From CAWGCE01 sp964480915 (GTDB lineage Bacteria; Planctomycetota; Planctomycetia; Pirellulales; Pirellulaceae), in assembly GCA_964480915.1 (NCBI GenBank), contig CAYZRS010000019.1, forward strand, positions 1 to 64,000: DNA of 64,000 bases. Reading direction: 5' to 3'. A program made the position numbers and the translations under genes. Shown piece after piece: positions 1 through 9,258 of the stretch. Each line of letters starts with the position of its first letter. Positions within the stretch are counted from its first letter, which is position 1. The notes under the pieces were generated by a model. The model had not been told where the DNA came from and did not search any database. It saw only the letters and a list, made by a program, of their open reading frames with translations.

Positions 1-316
1 GGACAGACGGACCTACGTGACGAAAGCGCTGGCCAACGTTTGCCGCGGGGCGCACAACAATGGCCAAATCTTCCAAAAACCGCGAGTTCCCAGCCGCCGT
101 TGAAAACGACCGACTTTCCCGTAACGGGCTTTCGTTGAACCAGGTAGACGCTGATGACCGTCCTCAGCAATTCCAACCGATTCACCCAAGTTCAAGACAT
201 TTGCAAAAACTTTCCTCTCAAAACCCAAAACCACTTTTCTTGGTGTCGCAAGTTGTTTGCCAACAAGAATCATGGGACAACCGCTCAACAGTTCATCCAC
301 ACACAGGGGTAACATC
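1..316. other. 5' intergenic stretch, no gene seen
   Basis: I see no convincing coding region. Open frames exist on both strands, but they run antisense across, or out of frame into, the start of the large gene that follows and have no recognisable protein features. The stretch probably holds the promoter and leader of that gene. An AGGGGT a few bases before the ATG at 317 is a plausible ribosome binding site. Confidence 0.5.
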
Positions 317-3300
317 ATGGCCAGCCGCAAACGCAAGTCGAAACGAAACAAGCCACCTCGCCCTCGCACCGGCAACCGCCGCCGAATTGCTCAATTCGAG
401 CCACTCGAAGAACGCCAAGTTCTGACCACACTGCTGCCCGGCGTTCCCGTTACCTTCGACGCAATTTTGAGCGAGCAAACCGTCGAGTTCTTTGACATCA
501 CGCTCAACTCGGCGTTGGATCTCGACGATGGTGACTCACTCGTCCTGGATACCATTGGAAGCTCATTGGACGACGGCTTCGGCGGCACGACTGAAGACAC
601 CGAAATTGGAATCTACGGCGACAACGGAAATCTATTGGGGGAAAACGATGATATTGACGTCAGCAGCGGTAACGTATTGAGCCGGTTGGACCTTCCGAGC
701 GATTTGACGACGGCCAGCACGCTACTTTCCGGCGACTATACCATCGCTGCTGGCGCCTACGACACAACCTTTTCTTCGGGTCTCAACGGATCAGGGAATC
801 CCAACGCCACCAGCGCCTCGAACTATTTCGGCAATCTTCAAGTCAACGTTGTGCTGCAGCAAAATAACTTTGGCTCAATCACGCCAGAAATGACGGTTTC
901 CGACACCGATCCGTTAGTGGCGGAGGAAGTGAAGTGGTTCCGTTTCGAACTGGATAACGACGTTACCGCCGTCAATGGTTCGGCTTTGGTGATCGACACG
1001 GCAGGGTCGATGCTCACCGATGCCGGCTTTGGCGAAGATGACACCGAGCTGGGGCTCTTTGACGCGGCAGGCAATTTGATCGGCACAAATGACGACGCTG
1101 ATTTCGACGGCGGCATTCTTACCAGCCAGCTTTCCTTCGGCGCCGGTGGAACCGACGGCGACCTCTCGGCAGGTACCTATTTCATTGCCAGCGGATCCTT
1201 CGACACCGTATTCAATAGCGCCTTCGACGTGACCAGCACGTCGGTAGCCACCGGCGACATCCGAGTTGGAATCACTCTCTTTACGGGCCCGATCGTCGTG
1301 ACCACGGCAGCCGACACCGTGGATCCTGGCGATGGTGAGACATCGCTCCGGGAAGCCATCGATATCGCCAACAACACTTTTGGCCAGGACACGATCGAGT
1401 TTGACACGGCAGGCGTTTTTTCGACGCCACAAACCATCACGTTGACTGGCGGTCAGCTCAATATCACCGACGACGTTACGATCAATGGCCCAGTCAGTGA
1501 CGTCACGATCAGTGGCAATTCGATGTCGCGCGTCTTTTACATCGACGACGAAGCTTACGATAACTTTCTGAATGTCGAACTGAATTCCTTGACCATCAGC
1601 AATGGAATGACAAATGGACAAGGGGGCGGTGTGCACTCAAGTGAGAATCTTACGATCGACAGTGTGAGTGTATCATCGAACACCGCAAGCGGCGGTAGCG
1701 GAGGCGGCATCTTCTCGATTTCCGGTAGCCTGTCCGTCGTCGATAGCGCATTGATGAATAATTCGGCCGACAATGGCGGAGCCATCTTCTCCGTGGACGG
1801 GCTGACCGTCCAGAACAGTAGCCTGACGGGAAACACTGCGGCCAGCGGGGATGGCGGAGCGATCTACGCTCTTTCGAGTGCTTATATTCACGACAGTTAT
1901 CTTGCGGACAACAGCGCAGACAACGGCGGAGCGGTCTACGGCAACAGCGCTAATGTTACGGTTGAGTCTTCCAGCATTTCGGGAAACACAGCCAGCAACA
2001 AAGGCGGCGGAGTTCGCACTTACTACGGTACGCTGGACGTCTCTGATTCTACGTTTGCATACAATGTGGCAACGAAAGCGGGCGGTGGAATTTCTGTCGA
2101 GTCGGACGATTTGGCGACCATTCGAAACTCGACAATTTCCGGCAACAGCGCCGTTGGTCAACCTGGCGTCGTGACTGCATTCGGCGGCGGAATCTCGGCG
2201 CGATACCACAGCGGCGGCATGGAGATCGAATTCAGCACGATTGTCAACAACTCTGCCGCAGACGACGCTGGCGGGATTTCGTCGAGCAACGGTGTGACGC
2301 TGAATAACTCGATCCTCGCCAACAATACGGCAATGTACTACGGAGATGTTTTCGATGAACTGGCGGCCAACTTCAGCCTGATCGGTAACTCGGACAATGG
2401 AACAGGCGGCGTTAGCGGAACGGGCAACCTGCTCGATGTGGACCCACAGCTCGAACCACTAGCCGACAATGGCGGTATGATGCTGACGCATTCGCCCATG
2501 CCCGGCAGCCTGGTGTTCGAAGCGGGCGACCCCACCGCTCAACCAGGTGTGGGGGACACACCACTATTTGATCAACGGGGTTTCGATCGACTCGTTCTGG
2601 ATCGAGTGGACATCGGAGCGATCGAAGCAGAAAACCCGATTCGCGCTGTTGATGACGTTGTGACAGGGACTGTCGGAGTTCCACTCGCTGTAGATATCAC
2701 CGACAACGACATCGGCGATTGGAGCACCATCGGGATTGACACGTCGCCGCCAGCAGGCCTTTTCGTCGGAGGCGACGGTATGGGTAACACGCTCTTCGGA
2801 ACGCCGCTAACGGCCGGCAATTTCACGTTCACGTATAGAATTACTTTGAGCGATGGCAGCGTGGATAGAGCTGACGTTACGGTCATCATTGAACCGGAAA
2901 ATTCGTTGCCGTGCGATTTCAACGGCGACACCGTTTGTGATGGAGCCGACATCGACGCGCTACAGGCCAACATCGTCACCGGCCCAGCCAATCCGGCCAC
3001 CTTCGATCTGACGAATGACGGCATGGTCACCATCGCCGATCGAGACGAATGGCTGGCGCTGGCCGGAGCCGAAAACTTGGCTTCAGGGAATCCCTATTTG
3101 CTTGGCGATGCGAACCTGGATGGTTCGGTCAACGGTGGTGATTTCATCAACTGGAATGCCAACAAGTTCTCGTCAACGTCGGCGTGGACGGACGGTGACT
3201 TCAATGCAGATGGCGCCGTGGACGGTGGCGATTTTGTAATTTGGAATGCCAACAAATTCCAAAGTTCCGACAGCCTTGTTAGCGGAACGGCATTCGATTT

Positions 3301-3382
3301 GGATTCGCGCACTGATGACAAAGACGAACCGGCCTCGCGTCATGAACAAATGTTCGACGCCGTGTTTGCTCAGATGGTGTAG
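317..3382 (+). CDS. Giant exported beta-helix protein with dockerin-like C-terminus
   Basis: A 1021-residue surface or secreted protein. The start at 317 is preferred over an in-frame ATG 60 bases upstream because AGGGGT precedes it and the protein then opens with a very basic stretch and the FEPLEERQVL motif that heads many large exported planctomycete proteins. Two related beta-sandwich-like repeats follow (about residues 40-330, each with a DTELGLFD/DTEIGIYG-type core). Next is a CSLREA-like segment (GETSLREAIDIAN), then a long Ser/Asn/Gly-rich right-handed beta-helix with many SGN and GGG turns (about 370-740). An Ig/cadherin-like domain follows, then EF-hand-type dockerin repeats (GDANLDGSVNGGDF and GDFNADGAVDGGDF). 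No catalytic residues are visible, so a structural or adhesive role is inferred. The dockerin cassette resembles that of the protein encoded at 60743-62032. Confidence 0.85.
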   Translation: MASRKRKSKRNKPPRPRTGNRRRIAQFEPLEERQVLTTLLPGVPVTFDAILSEQTVEFFDITLNSALDLDDGDSLVLDTIGSSLDDGFGGTTEDTEIGIYGDNGNLLGENDDIDVSSGNVLSRLDLPSDLTTASTLLSGDYTIAAGAYDTTFSSGLNGSGNPNATSASNYFGNLQVNVVLQQNNFGSITPEMTVSDTDPLVAEEVKWFRFELDNDVTAVNGSALVIDTAGSMLTDAGFGEDDTELGLFDAAGNLIGTNDDADFDGGILTSQLSFGAGGTDGDLSAGTYFIASGSFDTVFNSAFDVTSTSVATGDIRVGITLFTGPIVVTTAADTVDPGDGETSLREAIDIANNTFGQDTIEFDTAGVFSTPQTITLTGGQLNITDDVTINGPVSDVTISGNSMSRVFYIDDEAYDNFLNVELNSLTISNGMTNGQGGGVHSSENLTIDSVSVSSNTASGGSGGGIFSISGSLSVVDSALMNNSADNGGAIFSVDGLTVQNSSLTGNTAASGDGGAIYALSSAYIHDSYLADNSADNGGAVYGNSANVTVESSSISGNTASNKGGGVRTYYGTLDVSDSTFAYNVATKAGGGISVESDDLATIRNSTISGNSAVGQPGVVTAFGGGISARYHSGGMEIEFSTIVNNSAADDAGGISSSNGVTLNNSILANNTAMYYGDVFDELAANFSLIGNSDNGTGGVSGTGNLLDVDPQLEPLADNGGMMLTHSPMPGSLVFEAGDPTAQPGVGDTPLFDQRGFDRLVLDRVDIGAIEAENPIRAVDDVVTGTVGVPLAVDITDNDIGDWSTIGIDTSPPAGLFVGGDGMGNTLFGTPLTAGNFTFTYRITLSDGSVDRADVTVIIEPENSLPCDFNGDTVCDGADIDALQANIVTGPANPATFDLTNDGMVTIADRDEWLALAGAENLASGNPYLLGDANLDGSVNGGDFINWNANKFSSTSAWTDGDFNADGAVDGGDFVIWNANKFQSSDSLVSGTAFDLDSRTDDKDEPASRHEQMFDAVFAQMV

Positions 3383-3397
3383 CGTGTGTGTGAGTAA

Positions 3398-3429
3398 GAA
3401 CCGGGGATGATCGACGTCATCCCCGGTTC
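3398..3429 (+). terminator. Hairpin downstream of the beta-helix gene
   Basis: A perfect 13-bp inverted repeat (gaaccggggatga / tcatccccggttc) encloses a 6-base loop, 16 bases after the stop codon. No T-tract follows, so it may be a 3'-end stabiliser rather than a true Rho-independent terminator. Confidence 0.5.
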
Positions 3430-3510
3430 GCTACGCTCTCGCTCAACTCAGACATCCCGGAATGTTCAATCCATGGATCGCCACCAGCGGTCCAATGACG
3501 GCGCAGAGTG

Positions 3511-3726
3511 CTACGAATCATCCAATCGGTCGGCAGCGAATGCGCGTGCCCGTTCCGTTTGCCATTTTGACAACTCGTCCTCGTCTCCCAGCGCCACGAC
3601 GACGGCGATCGGGCGATTCAATGCCGTTTCCATTGCCTGAGCGTTCGTGCCCGGGATCGTTTCGGCAACCCGCATGAGACCGACAGGGCCATCGAGCCGG
3701 AGCCACGCTGCACACGAGGTGTCCAC
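3511..3726 (-). CDS. Possible small protein or gene remnant
   Basis: An open frame of 71 codons from a GTG. The frame stays open upstream to about 3792 but has no earlier start codon. Its codon choice, with G/C-rich third positions, resembles the real genes here, and the translation (for example RPIAVVVALGDEDELSKW) reads like ordinary protein rather than shadow sequence. No family is recognised and no clear ribosome binding site is present. It could be the 3' remnant of a decayed gene on the minus strand or a small conserved hypothetical. The rest of 3383-3858 holds only the hairpin at 3398-3429 and presumably the promoter of the next gene. Confidence 0.3.
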   Translation of the reverse strand: MDTSCAAWLRLDGPVGLMRVAETIPGTNAQAMETALNRPIAVVVALGDEDELSKWQTERARAFAADRLDDS

Positions 3727-3858
3727 ATCGGCAGTTTTCTGAGCAGATTTTGCGCCAACGCGTGTCCGACAGGTTGCTGCACACTGCGAGGTGAATCATC
3801 TATACTTTCCTCGCTGATTCGTTGTGTCCAAGTTCTGCGAGCCCGGGAATGTTTATCT

Positions 3859-4806
3859 ATGTCGAAGCCTGTGAACCGTCGTCGTTTTCTCAAAGCATCT
3901 GCTTCGGCAGCCACTCTGGCGTTCGCGTCTCCTTTCCTCAGGCCAACCTGGAGTGACGAAGTGAATCCGCAGTTCTCTATTTCCCTGGCCGAATGGTCGT
4001 TGCACCGGATGATTAAGGCCAACAAACTCGACAACCTCGACTTCCCGAAATTCACCAAAGAAGAGTTCGGCATCGACGCCGTTGAGTACGTCAACCAGTT
4101 CTTCAAGGACAAGGCAGAAGAGACGGCTTACTTGGACGAACTCAAACAGCGCTGCGAAGACCAGGGAGTGAAGAGCCTACTCATCATGGTCGACGGCGAA
4201 GGCCAGCTGGGCGACGCCGACGACGCGAGCCGCAAGCAAGCGGTGGAGAATCATTACAAGTGGCTCTCTGCCGCTAAGCATCTCGGCTGCCATTCGATTC
4301 GCGTAAATGCCGCCTCCTCTGGCAGCTACGAAGAACAACGGGAACGTGCTGCCGACGGGCTTCGCCAACTGGCAGAAAAAGGCAGCGAGTTTGGCCTGAA
4401 CGTTATCGTGGAAAATCATGGCGGCCTCTCATCGAATGGCGGGTGGTTGTCCAGCGTGATCAAGCAGGTCGACCTGCCTAATTGTGGGACGCTGCCCGAC
4501 TTTGGCAACTTCCATGTCGGTGAAGGAGAAGAATACGATCGCTACTTGGGTGTGGATGAATTGATGCCATTCGCCAAGGCGGTCAGTGCCAAAAGCCACG
4601 ACTTCGACGAAGATGGCAATGAGACACATACCGATTACGCCAAAATGATGGAAATCGTTTTGGGGCACGGGTATCACGGCTACGTTGGGATCGAATACGA
4701 AGGTGGCAATCTTAGCGAAGTCGAAGGCATCAAAGCCACGAAGAGACTGCTAGAACGAGTCCAGACCGATCCCTCGGCACTCACGGCCACGCCAGATGCC
4801 AATTGA
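3859..4806 (+). CDS. Tat-exported sugar phosphate isomerase/epimerase-like TIM-barrel protein
   Basis: A 315-residue protein beginning with a twin-arginine-type signal (NRRRFLKASASAATLAFASP) that predicts folded export. The mature part has the pattern of the xylose-isomerase-like TIM barrel (AP endonuclease family 2). An early FGIDAVEYVNQFF strand places a Glu, VIVENHGG carries a second Glu, LPDFGNFHVG a Asp/His pair, and GYVGIEYEG a C-terminal Glu. These are the usual positions of the divalent-metal ligands. The substrate cannot be read from sequence; such proteins in planctomycetes usually accompany sugar catabolism. The membrane-protein gene that follows starts 6 bases after the stop, so the two probably share a transcript. 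Confidence 0.82.
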   Translation: MSKPVNRRRFLKASASAATLAFASPFLRPTWSDEVNPQFSISLAEWSLHRMIKANKLDNLDFPKFTKEEFGIDAVEYVNQFFKDKAEETAYLDELKQRCEDQGVKSLLIMVDGEGQLGDADDASRKQAVENHYKWLSAAKHLGCHSIRVNAASSGSYEEQRERAADGLRQLAEKGSEFGLNVIVENHGGLSSNGGWLSSVIKQVDLPNCGTLPDFGNFHVGEGEEYDRYLGVDELMPFAKAVSAKSHDFDEDGNETHTDYAKMMEIVLGHGYHGYVGIEYEGGNLSEVEGIKATKRLLERVQTDPSALTATPDAN

Positions 4807-4812
4807 GCAAAG

Positions 4813-5763
4813 ATGACAGGGCCCGAGAATCAAATCCGCCGGTATCGCTTCGGTTCGGCGTATCTGGTCCACCTCGTTGTCGCACATTACTTTTTTGGCA
4901 GTCGCTATTATCGGATGGTCAGTTTTTGGTGGCCCGAAGGCTGGGATGATCTATCTTGGCGTTTCGTGATTCCTCTGGTCTTTGCTGCCTTGTTATGGCT
5001 GGTCACGGGGGTCGTGCTCTATCGGGCGTTTTTTCACCGGAAGCTTGTCATCGAGCTGACGCCCCAGTCGGCACTCAGTTATCAACGTTCCTCGATGGGG
5101 GACCCCAACGAAGAACTTCTTCGCATGCCGCTGCGGGAACTCAAGTCGGTGACGAAAGCGAATGAAGACTGGGTTCGTTTTGAACTATCGGACAACAAAG
5201 ATCGTTCACCGCAAATCACCCAATTCGATTTTCATTTCGCCGCAATTCGTTTGCGCGACCGCTGGAAAGCGTGCGAGCTATTCCGAGACTCAGGATTCGA
5301 TGGATTGGCAGAAAGAACAGGGACTCGGCAGCCGCGAGCGCCAAAGTTCACGATCGTTGCCATGATCCAATTTATGACATTGATCGCCATTCTATCCGCC
5401 GCCTATCGCATCACCGTCCTCCGGTTCGAACTGCATCCACTCAACGCCGCCATTACTTTTGCCGTCATCGGCTTCTTGATGGGGCTCGCAGTCGTGTTTG
5501 TTGGCGCGCTACGCGTCGCTGCAAATGACTCGCCCGGCGCGCACCGGTGCGTCGCTATGGGTGGCACCATGATGGCCGCGACCATTCCAGCCACGTTCCT
5601 GTCAGCCGTCCTATTTGATGCCAAACAGCTGCTGGCCATGATCGAACCGACCTATCGTTTGGTCGGAATTCTTCCATTTCTCCAGATCAGCATCATGGTG
5701 TTGGGCACGGTGAGTGCGGCCGTGTGGCTGATCGCCTACTTGTATGAGGCGATGGAGCGGTGA
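4813..5763 (+). CDS. Hypothetical integral membrane protein
   Basis: A 316-residue protein of no family I recognise. Hydrophobic segments lie at about residues 17-30, 55-75 (IPLVFAALLWLVTGVVLYRA), 180-200, 210-235, 245-265 and 285-312. A soluble loop of about 100 residues (roughly 80-175) separates the first pair from the rest and resembles a PH-like cytoplasmic membrane-protein domain. The ATG follows the upstream stop by only 6 bases and has no strong ribosome binding site, so it is likely translated by coupling. Any functional link to the sugar isomerase-like protein is unproven. Confidence 0.65.
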   Translation: MTGPENQIRRYRFGSAYLVHLVVAHYFFGSRYYRMVSFWWPEGWDDLSWRFVIPLVFAALLWLVTGVVLYRAFFHRKLVIELTPQSALSYQRSSMGDPNEELLRMPLRELKSVTKANEDWVRFELSDNKDRSPQITQFDFHFAAIRLRDRWKACELFRDSGFDGLAERTGTRQPRAPKFTIVAMIQFMTLIAILSAAYRITVLRFELHPLNAAITFAVIGFLMGLAVVFVGALRVAANDSPGAHRCVAMGGTMMAATIPATFLSAVLFDAKQLLAMIEPTYRLVGILPFLQISIMVLGTVSAAVWLIAYLYEAMER

Positions 5764-6075
5764 AATGCCTTCCATTCTCTACAATTGACGACGGGCGGTT
5801 CCCCGACTCGACGCGGTGGCAGTATTCGGTTCCCGAACCGCAGTCGCCGGAGGCAGTTTTCAGCAAAGGTCGGAACTCGGATTGCCAAGCATTCGATTCT
5901 CAGTCAAACTGCCCTGCTAGCACCTTGAGAGGTACTGGAACCCGTGAAAACAGCGGGTGAGAGCAACGATATCGGTGCTGACCTTGACGCGATAGCGGAA
6001 ATTGCATTTATTCGCTGCTTGAAATGACTGCGGGGACCGCAGTTAAGCCCAGATTGTAGGAAGGAGCCGAAAGTC
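5764..6075. other. Intergenic region with a small hairpin
   Basis: I see no convincing gene; a short ATG-initiated frame at 5760-5960 has no protein-like features. A perfect 7-bp stem with a 3-base loop (actgcgg / ccgcagt, 6027-6043) lies just before a strong ribosome binding site (AGGAAGGAG, about 6058-6066) for the gene at 6076. It could be an operator or leader hairpin for that possible DNA-binding protein. Confidence 0.4.
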
Positions 6076-6504
6076 ATGGACGCAACTCAATCCTTTACGT
6101 CGCCGACGACCACCACCCGCCCTGAGACCGGTGAGAAGACGCAAGAAGTTCACCGAATCGCCTCGGAGCTGTACCGACAGCAGGCAGATTGGGTGACGTT
6201 TTTCCGACGTATCCTTGGTGTCGACGGCGTTGTTCGTCAGATGTTTCCCACTGCCCCAGAAATGAATCGTTTGGAGCAAACGCAGGAATACACTGATATT
6301 CAACACATGTTGGCAAAACTTCGCGAACGCGGTGCAACTCCAGCGGACGATAGCGAACCAACACGGGTCATCACCGTTCGTTTGCCAAAAAGTCTCCACG
6401 AGTCACTTCGTACGGAAGCTCACGAAAAACGCACGAGCATGAATAAGCTGTGCATCTCGAAGCTGTTGCAGATGATCGACACGGAATTGATTCCAAGCGA
6501 CTGA
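6076..6504 (+). CDS. HicB-like/ribbon-helix-helix domain protein
   Basis: A 142-residue soluble protein. The C-terminal third (about residues 98-140) has the ribbon-helix-helix pattern of Arc/HicB-type DNA-binding proteins: a strand RVITVRLPKSLHESL, a helix, a turn, then TSMNKLCISKLLQMI. The N-terminal hundred residues are charged and helical with no domain I recognise. It has its own strong ribosome binding site and its own terminator, so it is monocistronic, and no HicA-like toxin is adjacent. It is better read as a stand-alone regulator than as half of a toxin-antitoxin pair. The hairpin just upstream could be its own binding site, but this is inference. Confidence 0.7.
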   Translation: MDATQSFTSPTTTTRPETGEKTQEVHRIASELYRQQADWVTFFRRILGVDGVVRQMFPTAPEMNRLEQTQEYTDIQHMLAKLRERGATPADDSEPTRVITVRLPKSLHESLRTEAHEKRTSMNKLCISKLLQMIDTELIPSD

Positions 6505-6541
6505 TGCGACGGAAGCGACGAGGAAACGGAATGATCACAAG

Positions 6542-6568
6542 AGCCCGACCAGATGGTCGGGCTTTTTT
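6542..6568 (+). terminator. Rho-independent terminator
   Basis: A 9-bp perfect GC-rich stem (agcccgacc / ggtcgggct) with a 4-base loop is followed directly by a run of six T, 37 bases after the ribbon-helix-helix gene. It is a textbook intrinsic terminator. Confidence 0.9.
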
Positions 6569-6745
6569 GTTGACGCGGGGTGGTACTTTCACTAATAGCA
6601 AGAATTCTACCGAAACTGGTAGGGTGGGGATTCCCCGTGAGGGTAGGTGTTTTCCTTCATTGGGATGGCGACAGATCCGAAAGCAATAACATCCCTTTTC
6701 GGCAACTGTTGCAGGCTTGCATCGCATTCAAGGAGGATTTTCCGA

Positions 6746-9238
6746 GTGCCGTTTTCCCGGAGCATTAAAGTCGCGGTCGCCACTCTTTTCCTCGCCACAG
6801 CAACCTTCGTTGCATCGGCGACGGAGCATCCGGGCATCGACGCGCTCGGTCCTCCACAATCCGAGCAGGAACGAAAACAATTCTACCGGTCGGTCGAGTC
6901 GCTCAAACTGAGAGACGCTTCTCAGTTGCCCTCCTTAGCGAGGCTGCTCGACAAGTTAATGAAGCTGGAATCCTACGAAGCCGCTTCCATGGTCGGCTCA
7001 AAGATTCAATCGATTCTGTACGTTAACGGAATCAACAACGTTGAATTGACCGAAAAGATTCGTTTGACTTACGAAGCGATTCCCAAGACAGAGCACGCCG
7101 CAAGAGTACGATTGTCTTTGTCGCTCGCCTATCTCTATTCGAGCGTGCTTGGTGATGGTCGCTCTGCAATTCATTACAGCGAACTCTGCATCGCAGAATG
7201 TCAAGCGGCCGGTAAAGCCGGCGCCACCATCGCGCCTCGCTTGGTCCTCGCAAGGATCTATTCCGAATGGCAGCAACACGCCGACGCCATTACGGTTTAC
7301 GAAGATATTCTCGCCGCAAGCAAATCGATGGATGAGAAAGGGCGCCGCCAGACCGAGTTCATTTGTCATTCGCAATTGGCCGCATTGCACTCGACCGCGG
7401 GAAATACCGATCTGGCGAAGGAGTTTTTCAAGCTTGCCATTAGCAACACCGAGTCGACCAGCTCGGCGGCTCAAATCATGGTGCATCTCGGTTACGCTGA
7501 GCAGTTCATTGGCGAATCGAATTTTGAACAGGCCTCGGAACTGCTCGAGACGACGGAAACGCTGCTCTCATCGACCCCCGAACATGAAGAGCAATGTAGC
7601 GAAATCAGCAGTCAGATCGCCATCACACGTGCCTACCTTTCGCTGGCCAAAGGCAACCCAGAGGCTGCCCAAAAGGAACTTCCTTCAGAACCGCCGATCG
7701 GAATCTTGTCACGCAAGTATTACCAAGTGAAGCGGGACATCCACGAAGCAATCGGCGAATTTGAATTGGCGTTTCAAGCACAGTCAGAATTATTGACGCA
7801 AGTCGAGAAATCGACGTTGGGCGTCAAGAATCAAGCGGCCAAGAGCACCGAAAACTGGTTATCCAATCAGAAAGAGTCGCTGAAGAAAGCGGCCGACGAC
7901 AGTCGTAAAATCCGCAACCTGGTCGCCGGTTTCGCCGTGGCCGCCGTGCTTGCTTCGTTCTTCTTTTTTCGAGTGAACACGAATCGACGAATTCAAAGCA
8001 AGCTCCACGATCAAGAGCGCCAGACGAATGCTCGACTCTCGAACCTGGTCGAAGAGAAGACCGCAAAGCTTGTTTCCCGCATGGAAGAACAGGCGACCCT
8101 AGAACAAGAACTCGAACGCAAACGGCGGCACGAAGCGTTGGGGCAACTTACCGGTGGTGTCGCTCATGACATCAACAACGCGCTGCAAGTCATCATGGTT
8201 TCCAATGAAATGATGCAACTTGCCAGCGACTCGGAACTCAACGAAACGCAGATGAGCATGCTGCAAGCTTCCAAAGAATCGGTCAACATGGCAGCCAGCA
8301 TCGTCCAGCAGTTACTCGCCTTCGCCAGACGGCAACGCCTATCGCCGGAAACACTGCGAGCGGCCGACGTGCTCGACTCGCAACGACCTTTGCTCAAGAC
8401 CGCGCTCGGCGATCGCATCGATCTGCATATCCTGGTCGATTGCCCCCAAACCAATATCCGAGTCGATTCGGCGCAACTCACCTCCTCGCTGTTGAACTTG
8501 CTGACGAACTCGGCTCATTCCATGAGCAAATCGGGCGGTCGTGTGGTGATCGAGGCGAAAGAGGTGTTTGTCGAGCCCCAAGAGTTCAAAGATGTGGAGC
8601 CGGGCGAGTACATGCGAATCGACGTTACCGATAATGGGAGCGGCATGACCGAACCGCAAGTGTTGCGTTGCTGCGAACCATTCTTCAGCACCAAGCCGCC
8701 CAACGAAGGAACTGGACTGGGACTGAGCACCGTGCAAGGATTCGTACGCCAGTCGGGTGGCGAGCTTTCCGTCACCAGCACACGGGGCGTGGGAACGACC
8801 GTTTCGATGTACTTCCCTGTCGAAGAACCACAGGAATCGACGATCCCGCACGCCTTTGAACCGAGCAAGGCCTTTCTGGGCGCGGTCAAAACGCTGCTCG
8901 TCGATGACAGTGAATTAGTACGCCAAGTCCTGGTGCGGAAACTCGAGTCGATGGGGATGGAGGTGGCAACGGCCGAATCGGGCGACGCAGCACTCAAATT
9001 CCTCGAATCGAATCACAATATCCAATTCGTCTTGTCCGATATCCACATGCCCGGTTCGACGGACGGAAGACAACTGCGAGAAAAGATCCGCAGATCGCAT
9101 CCCCACATTCCGGTCGTACTCATGACCGGCTACGACGATTCCTCGTCAGGCATCGACGACGGCGTGCTGTGCAAGCCGTTCACCGACCAAGAACTGCTCG
9201 AAAAATTTGGCGCGTTGCAGTTGGCTCACGCCGGTTGA
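6746..9238 (+). CDS. Hybrid sensor histidine kinase/response regulator with exported TPR-like sensor
   Basis: An 830-residue protein. The GTG at 6746 is chosen over an upstream in-frame ATG at 6647 because AAGGAGG sits 9 bases before it and a clean signal peptide (IKVAVATLFLATATFVASA) then begins the protein. Residues about 30-380 form a helical TPR-like extracytoplasmic region. A transmembrane helix (about 390-408) and a short coiled coil follow. The HisKA box GGVAHDINNAL carries the phospho-accepting His (about 474). The ATPase has N (NLLTNSAHSM), G1 (DNGSGM) and G2 (GTGLGLS) boxes. A C-terminal receiver domain has DD, the phospho-Asp in LSDIHMPG (about 765) and CKPF. Autophosphorylation and internal relay are expected; no output regulator lies next to it. 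Confidence 0.9.
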   Translation: MPFSRSIKVAVATLFLATATFVASATEHPGIDALGPPQSEQERKQFYRSVESLKLRDASQLPSLARLLDKLMKLESYEAASMVGSKIQSILYVNGINNVELTEKIRLTYEAIPKTEHAARVRLSLSLAYLYSSVLGDGRSAIHYSELCIAECQAAGKAGATIAPRLVLARIYSEWQQHADAITVYEDILAASKSMDEKGRRQTEFICHSQLAALHSTAGNTDLAKEFFKLAISNTESTSSAAQIMVHLGYAEQFIGESNFEQASELLETTETLLSSTPEHEEQCSEISSQIAITRAYLSLAKGNPEAAQKELPSEPPIGILSRKYYQVKRDIHEAIGEFELAFQAQSELLTQVEKSTLGVKNQAAKSTENWLSNQKESLKKAADDSRKIRNLVAGFAVAAVLASFFFFRVNTNRRIQSKLHDQERQTNARLSNLVEEKTAKLVSRMEEQATLEQELERKRRHEALGQLTGGVAHDINNALQVIMVSNEMMQLASDSELNETQMSMLQASKESVNMAASIVQQLLAFARRQRLSPETLRAADVLDSQRPLLKTALGDRIDLHILVDCPQTNIRVDSAQLTSSLLNLLTNSAHSMSKSGGRVVIEAKEVFVEPQEFKDVEPGEYMRIDVTDNGSGMTEPQVLRCCEPFFSTKPPNEGTGLGLSTVQGFVRQSGGELSVTSTRGVGTTVSMYFPVEEPQESTIPHAFEPSKAFLGAVKTLLVDDSELVRQVLVRKLESMGMEVATAESGDAALKFLESNHNIQFVLSDIHMPGSTDGRQLREKIRRSHPHIPVVLMTGYDDSSSGIDDGVLCKPFTDQELLEKFGALQLAHAG

Positions 9239-9258
9239 TTTGAACTAACCTAAGAAAA

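Noticed and set aside
914..2209. Long minus-strand open frames across the beta-helix gene (240 and 178 codons)
   Set aside because: They lie antisense to clear repeat-coding sequence, have no recognisable domains, and are explained by the regular Gly/Asn/Ser codon pattern of the plus strand.
5760..5960. Short frame overlapping the stop of the membrane-protein gene
   Set aside because: Codon use and composition are unlike the neighbouring genes, and no ribosome binding site or family match is visible.
6076..6504. HicAB toxin-antitoxin system
   Set aside because: Only the ribbon-helix-helix part is present. No HicA-like double-stranded RNA-binding toxin lies on either side, and the gene has its own terminator.
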